A DNA stretch of 22,612 nucleotides from DATKBT01 sp035546295. GTDB taxonomy: Bacteria; Acidobacteriota; Thermoanaerobaculia; Multivoradales; Multivoraceae. The stretch lies in the NCBI GenBank assembly GCA_035546295.1, contig DATKBT010000012.1, forward strand, positions 1-22,612. The letters run 5' to 3'. The notes under the pieces were generated by a model that was not told the DNA's origin, did no database searches, and was given only the letters and a program-made list of their open reading frames with translations. Positions 7,149 through 14,536 of this stretch are shown one piece after another. The position numbers were made by a program, and so were the translations under genes. The stretch's first letter is position 1. Each line of letters opens with the position of its first letter.

Positions 7149-8399
7149 CTACTCCGGCCAGGGGGCTCCCTGGTCCTTCTCGGTGACCGGCTGGAGTCCC
7201 CTGTAGGCGAACTTCTGGAGCCGCTTCCCCTCGTAGGTCTCGGTGGTGTAGATGTTGCCCTTCGAGTCGGTCGCGATGCTGTGCACGGCGAAGAACAGCC
7301 CGGGCTGACGGCCGCCGTCGCCGAACGACGTCAGCACCTCCATCGACTCGCGGTCGACGACGTAGACTTTCATGTTCTGCCCGTCGGCCACGTACAAGTA
7401 CTTCTGCTCCGGGTCCTTGGAGAAAGCAACGTCCCAGGTCGAGCCCTGCGACAGCGTGTTGGGGGCGAAGAACGCCTCCTTCACGAAGGTGCCGTCCTTC
7501 TGGAAGACCTGGATGCGGTCGCTGGGGCGGTCGCAGACGTAGACCAGCCCATCGTTCGAGAGGTCGGCGCAGTGCACGGGGGTTCGGAATTCCTGGGCCG
7601 GCGGATCGTCGGGGCTGTAGCGGCCGGTCTCGACCTCGTCGTCCGGCGGTTCGCCGTAGGCGCCCCAGTAGCGCTTGAACTCGCCGGTGTCGGCATCGAT
7701 CACCGCCACGCGGCGGTTGAGGTAGCCGTCGGCCACGTACATCTCGTTGGCCTCGGCGTCGAACGAGATCTTGGCCACCCGGCCGAAGCCGTCCTTGGCA
7801 TGGCTGTCGCGCTCGAAGACCGGCCGATCGCCGCGCGTCTCGCCGGTGGCGCGAGCCCCCGACTTGCCGATCTGCATCAGGAACTTCCCGTCGCGCGTGA
7901 ACTTGAGGAGCTGGGCGTCGGGCCCGCCGTTGCCGCCGATCCAGACGTTGTCCATGTGGTCGACGACGATGCCGTGGTTGGACTCCGGCCACTCGTACTC
8001 GCCGGTCTCGCTCGGGCCGCCCCAGTGTCCGACCAGGTTGCCGTCGGGATCGAACTCGAGCACCGGCGGCGCCGGGATGCAGCACTCGCTGAGCGGCGGA
8101 TCCTGCGCAGCCCCGATCTCGTTGAAACCGCCGAACAGCGACGGCGTGTTGCGGTGCACGATCCAGACGTGGTCGCGGGAGTCGACGGCGACGCCGATCG
8201 CGGGGCCCAGGATCCAGTGGTTGGGAAGCGGCTTCGGCCAGAACGGATCGACCTCGAACTTCGGCGCCATCACGGCGCCCTCGGGGACCTCGGCGGACGT
8301 CTCGGCGCCGCTGCCGCTGCTACACGCTGTCACCAGCGGGACCAGTGACACGACCAGCAGCAGCGCGAGGCACAGGAAGCAGAGACGATTCCGTGGCAT
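7149..8399 (-). CDS. PAL-like NHL beta-propeller lipoprotein with intact catalytic set
   Basis: This 416-aa protein has a lipoprotein signal (VTAC, Cys26) and an NHL-type six-bladed propeller. Every key residue of rat peptidyl-amidoglycolate lyase has an equivalent by eye: Arg83 in VHRNTPS (Arg533), zinc ligands His142 (SNHGIVVD), His276 (TPVHCADL) and His373 (AVHSIATD) for His585, His690 and His786, Tyr226 in ADGYLNRR (Tyr654), and Arg291 in CDRPSDRIQ (Arg706). PAL cleaves alpha-hydroxyglycine peptides to an amidated peptide plus glyoxylate, so an N-C lyase acting on hydroxylated products is plausible. The ATG at 8399 is preferred to the preceding GTG, and AGAGG lies just upstream. It converges on the cytochrome c gene and sits near the PHM-like gene. 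The alternative is a generic NHL-repeat protein, but the conserved set argues against that. Confidence 0.82.
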   Translation of the reverse strand: MPRNRLCFLCLALLLVVSLVPLVTACSSGSGAETSAEVPEGAVMAPKFEVDPFWPKPLPNHWILGPAIGVAVDSRDHVWIVHRNTPSLFGGFNEIGAAQDPPLSECCIPAPPVLEFDPDGNLVGHWGGPSETGEYEWPESNHGIVVDHMDNVWIGGNGGPDAQLLKFTRDGKFLMQIGKSGARATGETRGDRPVFERDSHAKDGFGRVAKISFDAEANEMYVADGYLNRRVAVIDADTGEFKRYWGAYGEPPDDEVETGRYSPDDPPAQEFRTPVHCADLSNDGLVYVCDRPSDRIQVFQKDGTFVKEAFFAPNTLSQGSTWDVAFSKDPEQKYLYVADGQNMKVYVVDRESMEVLTSFGDGGRQPGLFFAVHSIATDSKGNIYTTETYEGKRLQKFAYRGLQPVTEKDQGAPWPE

Positions 8400-8615
8400 C
8401 ACATTCCTCTCTTTCGAAGGCGGACCCGCCGGCCGGCGCTCCGGGACGCTCCGGAACGCCGGGCGAGGGCACGATCACCGCTGACCGGAACAGCCCACTG
8501 ACCGGTCCCTTGCTCGAGGCTGATCGTGGAGATCGGGATTATAGCGCCCTGCCGCGCCGAGGCCTCTCCGCGGCAGGGGCCCGAGCGGTGGCGCCGAGGC
8601 CGGAGCCCATCCGGC

Positions 8616-8621
8616 TATCAT
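8616..8621 (+). promoter_or_regulatory. candidate -10 box of the hupE-like gene
   Basis: TATCAT, in the context GGCTATCAT, lies 15 bp before the ATG at 8636, which would give a near-leaderless transcript. No -35 is recognisable at 16-18 bp. It resembles other CTAT-containing -10 candidates in this window. Confidence 0.3.
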
Positions 8622-8635
8622 CCGCGGTACCTGCG

Positions 8636-10048
8636 ATGGGCATGCTCGGACACAGCTCGATGCTCTCGAAGCGCCCCGAGCTCGCCCTCGCGCCGCTCGC
8701 GATCCTGCTCGCCGGCGCCCTCGCGAGCCCGCCGGCCGGCGCGCACGAGGTCCCGGGCGACGTCACTGTGCAGGTGCTGGTGCGGCCCGAAGGCGAGCGC
8801 CTGCTGGTCGCGGTCCGGGTGCCGGTCGAGGCGATGCAGGAGGTCGGCATCCCGGTCACCGGCCAGGGCATGCTCGACCTCGCCGCGACGCGCCGCAGCG
8901 AGGTGCTGGCGGACGCCGCGTCACTGTGGATCGGCGACAACCTCGAGGTGCAGGCGAACGGCGAGCCGCTCCCGATCCTCGGCCTAGCCGCGGTGCGCGT
9001 TTCGCTGCCGTCGGATCGCTCCTTCTCCTCTTGGGAGAGCGCCCTCGACCATCTCCATGGTGAGCCGCTGCCCGAGACGCTCCAGATCCCCTGGCAGCAG
9101 GCGATGCTCGACGCGCTGTTCGAGGGCGCGATCCCCTCCGAGGACGCCGCGCTGGCGATCCGGCCACGCTTCGAGCGTCTGGGACTGCGGGTGCGCACCG
9201 CACTCACCTTCCTGCCGCCGGACGGCGCCGCCCGGGCCTACGAGCTGCACGGCGACCCCGGGCTGGTCCGTCTCGATCCGCGCTGGCACCAGGCCGCCGC
9301 CCGCTTCGTCGAGCTCGGCTTCTTCCACATCCTCGGCGGCATCGACCACCTGCTGTTCATCGGCTGCCTGGTGATCCCGCTGCGTCGCCTCCGCGAGCTG
9401 GTCCTGGTGGTGACCTCGTTCACGGTCGCCCACTCGGTGACGCTGATCGCGGCGGCGCTCGGCCTGGCGCCGGACGCCCTCTGGTTCCCGGCGCTGGTCG
9501 AGCTGGCGATCGCGGCCTCGATCGTGTGGATGGCCTTCGAGAACATCCTGGGCGTCGGCGCCCGGCGGCGCTGGGTCCTCACCTTCGGCTTCGGCCTGGT
9601 CCACGGCTTCGGCTTCTCCTTCGCCCTGCGCGAGACCCTCCAGTTCGCGGGCTCGCACCTGGTCACCTCGCTGCTCGCCTTCAACCTCGGGGTCGAGCTC
9701 GGCCAGGTCTTCGTCCTCGTGCTGCTGGTGCCGGTGCTCGACCTGCTCCTGCGCCGGGTGGTGGCCGAGCGCATCGGCATCGTCCTGCTCTCGGCCCTGA
9801 TCGCCCACACCGCCTGGCACTGGATGACCGAGCGGGCCTCGACCCTCGGGCAGTACCGGATCGACTGGCCGCTGATCGACGCGATCCCGCCGCGCGCCCT
9901 GCCCTGGCTGGCGCTGGTCGTGGTGCTGGCTGTCCCCGCCTGGCGCGCGCTCCGCGAAGCCCGTGGCGGTTCGCGCGACCGGGACCCTCAGCGGCCGGCG
10001 GAGCGGCCCCCCGTCTCGACCTCGCGCCCGCCGATCCACACCGAGTGA
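8636..10048 (+). CDS. HupE/UreJ_2-family membrane protein
   Basis: This 470-aa protein has a signal peptide ending near AGA-HEVPG (residues 35-40), an exported domain of about 180 residues, and a C-terminal membrane region with about six hydrophobic helices. Family motifs are clear: FFHILGGIDHLLF (229-241), VAHSVTL (264-270), GLVHGFGFSFAL (320-331) and FNLGVELGQ (349-357). Histidines 231, 238, 266 and 323 are the expected metal-contacting positions. HupE/UreJ relatives are linked to nickel or cobalt uptake, but this long form with an N-terminal soluble domain is common and functionally poorly defined. No hydrogenase or urease genes are nearby. The start is uncertain (8636, 8642 or 8660) because no SD is seen. 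The last 61 bp overlap the 3' end of the convergent amidohydrolase gene; the C-terminal tail there is low-complexity. Confidence 0.85.
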   Translation: MGMLGHSSMLSKRPELALAPLAILLAGALASPPAGAHEVPGDVTVQVLVRPEGERLLVAVRVPVEAMQEVGIPVTGQGMLDLAATRRSEVLADAASLWIGDNLEVQANGEPLPILGLAAVRVSLPSDRSFSSWESALDHLHGEPLPETLQIPWQQAMLDALFEGAIPSEDAALAIRPRFERLGLRVRTALTFLPPDGAARAYELHGDPGLVRLDPRWHQAAARFVELGFFHILGGIDHLLFIGCLVIPLRRLRELVLVVTSFTVAHSVTLIAAALGLAPDALWFPALVELAIAASIVWMAFENILGVGARRRWVLTFGFGLVHGFGFSFALRETLQFAGSHLVTSLLAFNLGVELGQVFVLVLLVPVLDLLLRRVVAERIGIVLLSALIAHTAWHWMTERASTLGQYRIDWPLIDAIPPRALPWLALVVVLAVPAWRALREARGGSRDRDPQRPAERPPVSTSRPPIHTE

Positions 10049-11841
10049 ATCCGCCGCAGGTTGCCGACGTCCTCGAGCGGGTCGGCGTCGAGCACCAGGA
10101 GGTCGGCCCAGCGACCGGGCTCGACCACCCCCACGTCGTCGCGACCGAGGCAGCGCGCGGCGTCGCGAGTGGCGGCCAGCAGGATCTGCTGCGGCGTCAT
10201 CCCCGCCTCGGCCATCAGCTCGAGCTCGAGGTGCTCGAAGTAGCCCTGAAAACGCCCCGGCGGTCCGCTGTCGGTGCCAAACGCGATCACGACGCCGGCG
10301 TCGGCGAGCCGGCGCAGGTTGCGCTTCGCGACCTCGAGCGCCTGCTCGTAGGCGGCGGCTTCGGGGCTCTCGCCGACGCGCCGCTGGCGGTCGGGATCGG
10401 CGAGCTGCTCGAGCACGGCGGGATCGGCAGGTGCGGGATCGGCAGAGCCGCGCTCGAAGGGGCGCAGGAAGAAGGGATCGTCGAAGAACTCCGGGCGGGA
10501 GCGGTAGACGAACGCCGACACCTCGCGCGTCAGCGTCGGCGAGAGGCAGACGCCGCGCTCGAGCAGGAGACCGATCAGCTCCTCGTCGACCTCGCGGTCG
10601 CGCACGCTGTGGGCGAGCAGGTCGGCGCCCGCGCGGACCAAGCCCTTGGCGTCCTCCAAGTAGAACAGGTGGGCGGCGACGTCGAGACCAAGCCGGTGCG
10701 CCTCCTCGATCACGGCCGTGTAGACCTCGGGGCTCATCTTGGGCACCCGCCCGAGCTGGTCGTCGACGCGGATCTTGACCAGGTCGGCGCCGAGTGCGAC
10801 GACCGCCGCGACCTGCTCGCGGGCCGCCTCGGGCGTGCGCGCGGCGACCACCGGCCCGGCAAGCATCAGTCGTGCCTGCGTGGAGCCCGGGAAGCGCTGG
10901 TCGCGCACGCGGATCCCGACCTCGCCACCGCCGCCCAGGCTGGCGACGGTCGTCACGCCGTAGCTGGCGTAGAGGTCGAGCTGCGAGCGGATGTTGGCCG
11001 CTGTGTAGTGCTCGGCGGCCGACGACAGGCCGCGCGTGGTGCCGACGTGACCGTGCGCGTTGAGCAGCCCGGGGACCACGGTCCTGCCCGTGAGGTCGAT
11101 CCGCCGCGCCGGCGTCTCTCCTTCGCCCGGCTCCGGCTCTGCGACCTCGTCGGCGGGCCCGGCGGCGACGACGCGGCCACCCTCGACCAGGATCGTCGCC
11201 GGCTCGATCGGTGGGCCGCCGCGTCCGTCGATCAGGCGCGCGCCGGTGAAGACGACACGCTCGAACGCCGCCTCCGACCAGTCCTTGCACGGCGTCGTCC
11301 ATTCCTCGCACGGCGGCTCCCGCTCGAGCGGCACGTAGACCAGCGTCGCGAACCGCTCGCCATCGGGGCCGGTCATCGCCACCTCGACGGTGAGCCGAAG
11401 GCCGTCGGTGCTCACCTGGTAGGTCTCGCTGAGCTCGGTCGACGTGCCGCTGTCGTGCCCCTCCGCGACCAGCTTGCGCTCCTGCCAGCGCGAGCGCACC
11501 CGGACCTCGCCGGCGCCGAGCGGCGTCGTGGTCTCCTCTCCCGGCGCTCCGACTCCCGGAACGTAGGTGCGCGCGTGGCTGGTGTTCATGTTGCTGCCGA
11601 CCACCACCGTTCCGTTCCTGGCTTGAGTCACGTAGAGCACCGAGGGAACGCCGGCGTTGCCGCCGAGCCCCGTGAGCTCGACGCCGGAGTCGATCGTGCT
11701 CGCCTCGCGATCGAGCCGCCAGCTCCCGGAGAGGTCGGCCGGCCCCCCGCCCGGGGGGTCCTGTCCAGCCCCCGGGATCGCGCACACGCCGCCGAGCAGC
11801 AGCGCCAGCACCGGCGCCCCGAGCCGGCAACTCGCCGTCAT
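9988..11841 (-). CDS. exported amidohydrolase with extra N-terminal domain
   Basis: This 617-aa protein has a signal peptide (1 to about 26), an N-terminal region (about 36-190) of predicted beta-strands starting SGSWRLDREAS, and a C-terminal amidohydrolase-superfamily domain. The metal-site residues are complete: His263/His265 (NAHGH), Lys356 (DLVKIRVDD, the likely carboxylated bridging lysine), His391 (AAHLFY), His411 (LAHSVRD) and Asp524 (FGTDSGPP). It resembles imidazolonepropionase/prolidase-like exported hydrolases acting on cyclic amides or dipeptides; the substrate cannot be read here. The N-terminal domain resembles small exported domains seen in Acidobacteriota-type proteins, but I cannot name it. 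GGAGGAG lies just upstream of the ATG at 11841. The start overlaps the stop of the PQQ-like gene by 4 bp, so the two are translationally coupled. Confidence 0.87.
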   Translation of the reverse strand: MTASCRLGAPVLALLLGGVCAIPGAGQDPPGGGPADLSGSWRLDREASTIDSGVELTGLGGNAGVPSVLYVTQARNGTVVVGSNMNTSHARTYVPGVGAPGEETTTPLGAGEVRVRSRWQERKLVAEGHDSGTSTELSETYQVSTDGLRLTVEVAMTGPDGERFATLVYVPLEREPPCEEWTTPCKDWSEAAFERVVFTGARLIDGRGGPPIEPATILVEGGRVVAAGPADEVAEPEPGEGETPARRIDLTGRTVVPGLLNAHGHVGTTRGLSSAAEHYTAANIRSQLDLYASYGVTTVASLGGGGEVGIRVRDQRFPGSTQARLMLAGPVVAARTPEAAREQVAAVVALGADLVKIRVDDQLGRVPKMSPEVYTAVIEEAHRLGLDVAAHLFYLEDAKGLVRAGADLLAHSVRDREVDEELIGLLLERGVCLSPTLTREVSAFVYRSRPEFFDDPFFLRPFERGSADPAPADPAVLEQLADPDRQRRVGESPEAAAYEQALEVAKRNLRRLADAGVVIAFGTDSGPPGRFQGYFEHLELELMAEAGMTPQQILLAATRDAARCLGRDDVGVVEPGRWADLLVLDADPLEDVGNLRRIHSVWIGGREVETGGRSAGR

Positions 11842-13265
11842 CGCACTCCTCCGGCGCCGCCGGCCCCATCGCTCGACGCACCGCTGCCGTTCGACGGCCC
11901 GAGATCGAGCGCCAGGACCTTTTCGCGGTCGCGGGCGTAGAGGGTCGTGCCGACCAGCGTCGGCGCCGCCCACGACGTGGTGTCGAACAGGGCGGCGCGC
12001 GCCAGCTCCTCGGCCCCCTCCCGCGAGGCGCGCACGAGGGCGAGCTCGCCGTCCTCGGTGAGCACGATCAGCTTGTCGTCGGCATGGACCAGAGTCGACT
12101 GGCCGAAGCCGCGTTGTCGCCACAAGATCTCGCCGCTCTCGACGTCGACCGCCATGAGGAAGGCGGTGCCGGACTCGCCGTGGGTTCCGTAGACCACGTC
12201 GCCGACGCGGACCGCGTTGAGGAACTGGAACTTGATCCGGTTGTCGAACCACAGCTCCTCGACCTCGGTGATCGCGCCTTCGCGCCGAAGCCTGAGCGCG
12301 CGGCTGCCGGCGCGATAGGCCGACGACAGGAACAGGACTCGGTCCTCTCCCCACAGCGGCATGCTGAGGTTGAAGTCGTTCCCGGCGTCGTGCGCCCACG
12401 CCCAGAGCACGGCGCCATCGTCCGGATCGAGGCCGGCCGCCAGGCTGCCCCCGAAGAACACGACCTGCTGCTCGCCGCCGACCTCGATCATCAGCGGCGA
12501 GGCGCCCGAGATCAGGAAGTGCCCGCTCCTCCAGGCGACGCTGCCGTCGCTCTGGCGCAACGCCACGACCGACTGCCCCGGGCCGCCGGCGAAGCACAGG
12601 ATCAGGTCGCGATGGGCGATCGGGCTCGACGAGTAGCCGGACTTGACGACCGGGCGAACCTGGAGCGGCGGCGCGCCCAGGTCGGCGACCAGATCGACCG
12701 ACCAGAGCAGCTCGCCGCTCCACTTGTCGAGGGCGTGGAGCCGCCGGTTGGTGCCGATCGCGAACAGCCGATCCGCCACCAGCAGCGGCGTCGAGTGCGG
12801 ACCCGCGCCGCGACCGAAGTCTTCGATCGGGGATGGGTAGGAGAACTCCCAGCGGGTCTCGCCGGTGGCGGCATCGAGCGCGATCACCGCCTCCTCGAGC
12901 GCCCAGGGACCGCTGCGGCTCTGCCCGTCCCCCTCGCGGTAGATCGTGAACAGAAGCCCGTCCTCGGCGAGGATCGTCGAGTGGCCGACCCCCAGCGGCC
13001 GGCTCCAGAGTTGCGGCGGACCGGTCTCGGGCCACGACTCGGCGAGCGGCGGAGCGTCGACGGTGAAGTCGCGGTGGGCCCCACCCCACTGGGTCCAGGT
13101 GTTCTCCGTAGGCGTGGGCTGCGCGGCCGTCAGCGCCGCCAGCGCCAGCAGGCCAGCGTTGGCAAGCAGCAGGGACCGCCGCTGCAGACAGCAGCCGACG
13201 GGCGAGGTCGGAAAGAGCAGGCGCCGGGGAGACCGAGGCGATCTGATCAGGCTCGAAACGCTCAT
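11838..13265 (-). CDS. exported PQQ-like beta-propeller protein
   Basis: This 475-aa protein has a signal segment (about 31-49) and repeated WD/PQQ-type blades. Visible blade motifs include WTQWGG, VIALDAATGETRWEF, LHALDKWSGELLWSV, VVALRQSDGSVAWR, AGLDPDDGAVLWAW and MAVDVESGEILWRQ. These repeats occur in quinoprotein dehydrogenases and in BamB-like scaffold proteins. It lacks the dehydrogenase active-site phrases seen in the paralogues at 14537-16528 and 17114-19138, so a binding or scaffold role is more likely than catalysis. It overlaps the amidohydrolase by ATGA. A possible promoter lies upstream: CTGACA (complement of 13313-13318), 19 bp, TAGACT (complement of 13288-13293). GGAG precedes the ATG. 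Confidence 0.82.
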   Translation of the reverse strand: MSVSSLIRSPRSPRRLLFPTSPVGCCLQRRSLLLANAGLLALAALTAAQPTPTENTWTQWGGAHRDFTVDAPPLAESWPETGPPQLWSRPLGVGHSTILAEDGLLFTIYREGDGQSRSGPWALEEAVIALDAATGETRWEFSYPSPIEDFGRGAGPHSTPLLVADRLFAIGTNRRLHALDKWSGELLWSVDLVADLGAPPLQVRPVVKSGYSSSPIAHRDLILCFAGGPGQSVVALRQSDGSVAWRSGHFLISGASPLMIEVGGEQQVVFFGGSLAAGLDPDDGAVLWAWAHDAGNDFNLSMPLWGEDRVLFLSSAYRAGSRALRLRREGAITEVEELWFDNRIKFQFLNAVRVGDVVYGTHGESGTAFLMAVDVESGEILWRQRGFGQSTLVHADDKLIVLTEDGELALVRASREGAEELARAALFDTTSWAAPTLVGTTLYARDREKVLALDLGPSNGSGASSDGAGGAGGVR

Positions 13266-13403
13266 GCTCGACTCCAGGAAACCCGAGAGTCTAACGGTCG
13301 GCGGGTACGGCCTGTCAGCAGGTACTGGGCCGGGCGGCGACCGATCGCACTCCGGTGGGTGCTCTCACTAGCGATCCGCCGCACGCCGTGTCGACAGGCT
13401 CTC

Positions 13404-13955
13404 TCAGGCGAAGATGTCGACCACGTCGATCGCCAGGCCTGGAAGGCGATCCGCCGAGAGGGTGTCGTTGCTCTCCGCGAAGAGCTCAGCGGCGAGCTCG
13501 AAGCCGCCCTCGCCCGTTCGGTACAGCTTGACCGACTCGAGCACCGGATCGACGATCCAATACTCCTCGACGCCGTGAAGGGCATAGAGATGTCGCTTCG
13601 TGATCTCGTCCCGACGTCGGGTCGACTCGAAGAGAACCTCGATGACCAGGCTCGGAGCCCCCGCGATGTGCGTGTCCCGCACACGATCCAATCGGTCGGC
13701 GAGGAGGACGATGAGATCGGGCTGCACGACGTCTGTCTCGGACAAGACGACATCGACCGGAGACGACAGCACGCGACCGAGCCCGTGCTCCCTGAGGTGG
13801 CCTTGCAGCATGCTGCCTAGATTCATCACGATGCTCTGGTGCTCAGGCGAGGGCGCAGGAGTCACGACGTGCACGCCATCGTGGATCTCGTGCCGCTGAC
13901 GATCCTCTGCCAGGTAGAGATAGTCCTCATAGGTGAGCTTCAGAGTCGTCGTCAT
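13404..13955 (-). CDS. Uma2-family (DUF820) restriction-endonuclease-like protein
   Basis: This 183-aa protein matches the Uma2 family, a PD-(D/E)XK nuclease fold. The order of conserved elements fits: LTYEDYLYL near the N-terminus, HEIHDG (22-27), VVQPDLIVL with Asp80, SLVIEVLFEST with Glu106, Lys120 in DEITKRHLY, then GVEEYWIVDP (128-137). Uma2 proteins are abundant in cyanobacteria and other environmental bacteria, often in many copies; their biological role is unresolved. It stands alone, 138 bp upstream of the PQQ-like gene on the same strand. The start ATG has no clear SD, and TAGATT lies only about 10 bp upstream (complement of 13965-13970), so the mRNA may be nearly leaderless. Confidence 0.88.
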   Translation of the reverse strand: MTTTLKLTYEDYLYLAEDRQRHEIHDGVHVVTPAPSPEHQSIVMNLGSMLQGHLREHGLGRVLSSPVDVVLSETDVVQPDLIVLLADRLDRVRDTHIAGAPSLVIEVLFESTRRRDEITKRHLYALHGVEEYWIVDPVLESVKLYRTGEGGFELAAELFAESNDTLSADRLPGLAIDVVDIFA

Positions 13956-14536
13956 GTTCTCGTCAATCTAGCACGCGGATCTCTGTCACCGCGACGCTGC
14001 CGCCGGCCGTTCAGACCCGCGCCCTTCTCCTCGCGCTAGGATCTGTCGAGAGGATCAGGCGGCCGGGCTCGATCGCTTCGCCCGAGGCCCCGACCCGCAG
14101 CCGCCAGCGCGCTTGTCTCCTCCCGGCAGCTTCGAGCTCGATCCGGGCGCGGGTTGGAGGATCTCTTGCTCCGAGAACTGGCACGCGGCGCGCGGGCGGC
14201 TCTCGCGCGACGCTACTGGGATCGCGCTCATGCCAGCGGCGGCGTGAGCACGTGGATGGCGGAGGGCTCTTGTCGCCGCCGAATCAACCGGCGGGTGACC
14301 GGCAGCGCGAACGTGTAGCCGATGGAGTCGCCTCGAGCTCTCGAACTGCAGCGACGTCGAGCGAGCCACGCTCCTCGATGAGCTCCTGGACCTCGAGGAG
14401 GCCGAACTGGAAGAGCGCTCGTTCTACACCTTCGCGATCTTCCGCGCCGAGCCGGAACGAGCGATCGAGCGGAGCGATCCATCGCCCTTTGCGTAACCGC
14501 TTGCCCTTGGCTCGACTGAGATCGAAGCCAGCCCGC
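13956..14536. other. 581-bp region without an intact gene
   Basis: No reading frame here has a start, SD and recognisable protein. On the plus strand, one frame is open in three pieces separated by TGA codons at 14245 and 14296. The last piece is listed separately. The middle segment before 14245 reads GSFELDPGAGW, which looks protein-like but matches nothing I know. No repeat ends or tRNA are visible. It could be a degraded gene or simply spacer DNA. Confidence 0.4.
14299..14492 (+). pseudogene. possible 3' remnant of a small gene
   Basis: An open frame ending at TAA 14490-14492 encodes about 63 residues with an acidic amphipathic stretch (DELLDLEEAELEERS) followed by FYTFAIFRAEPE. The third codon positions are strongly G/C, as in real genes here. 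There is no in-frame ATG, GTG or TTG after the upstream TGA (14296), so it cannot start normally. It may be the tail of a gene broken by frameshift or deletion. The family is not recognised. Confidence 0.25.

Noticed and set aside
8328..8350. TGTCAC...GTGACA inverted repeat
   Set aside because: It lies inside the signal-peptide coding part of the PAL-like lipoprotein gene and is short enough to arise by chance.
9526..11940. 804-codon plus-strand open frame
   Set aside because: Antisense to the amidohydrolase and out of frame with the HupE-like gene; no domain is recognisable and its composition is typical of a GC-rich shadow frame.
12084..13820. 578-codon plus-strand open frame
   Set aside because: Antisense to the PQQ-like and Uma2 genes, both of which have clear family motifs.
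14055..14482. Minus-strand open frames of 84 and 104 codons
   Set aside because: Arg/Ser/Pro-rich composition, no SD and no recognisable motif; they overlap a plus-strand remnant with better codon bias.
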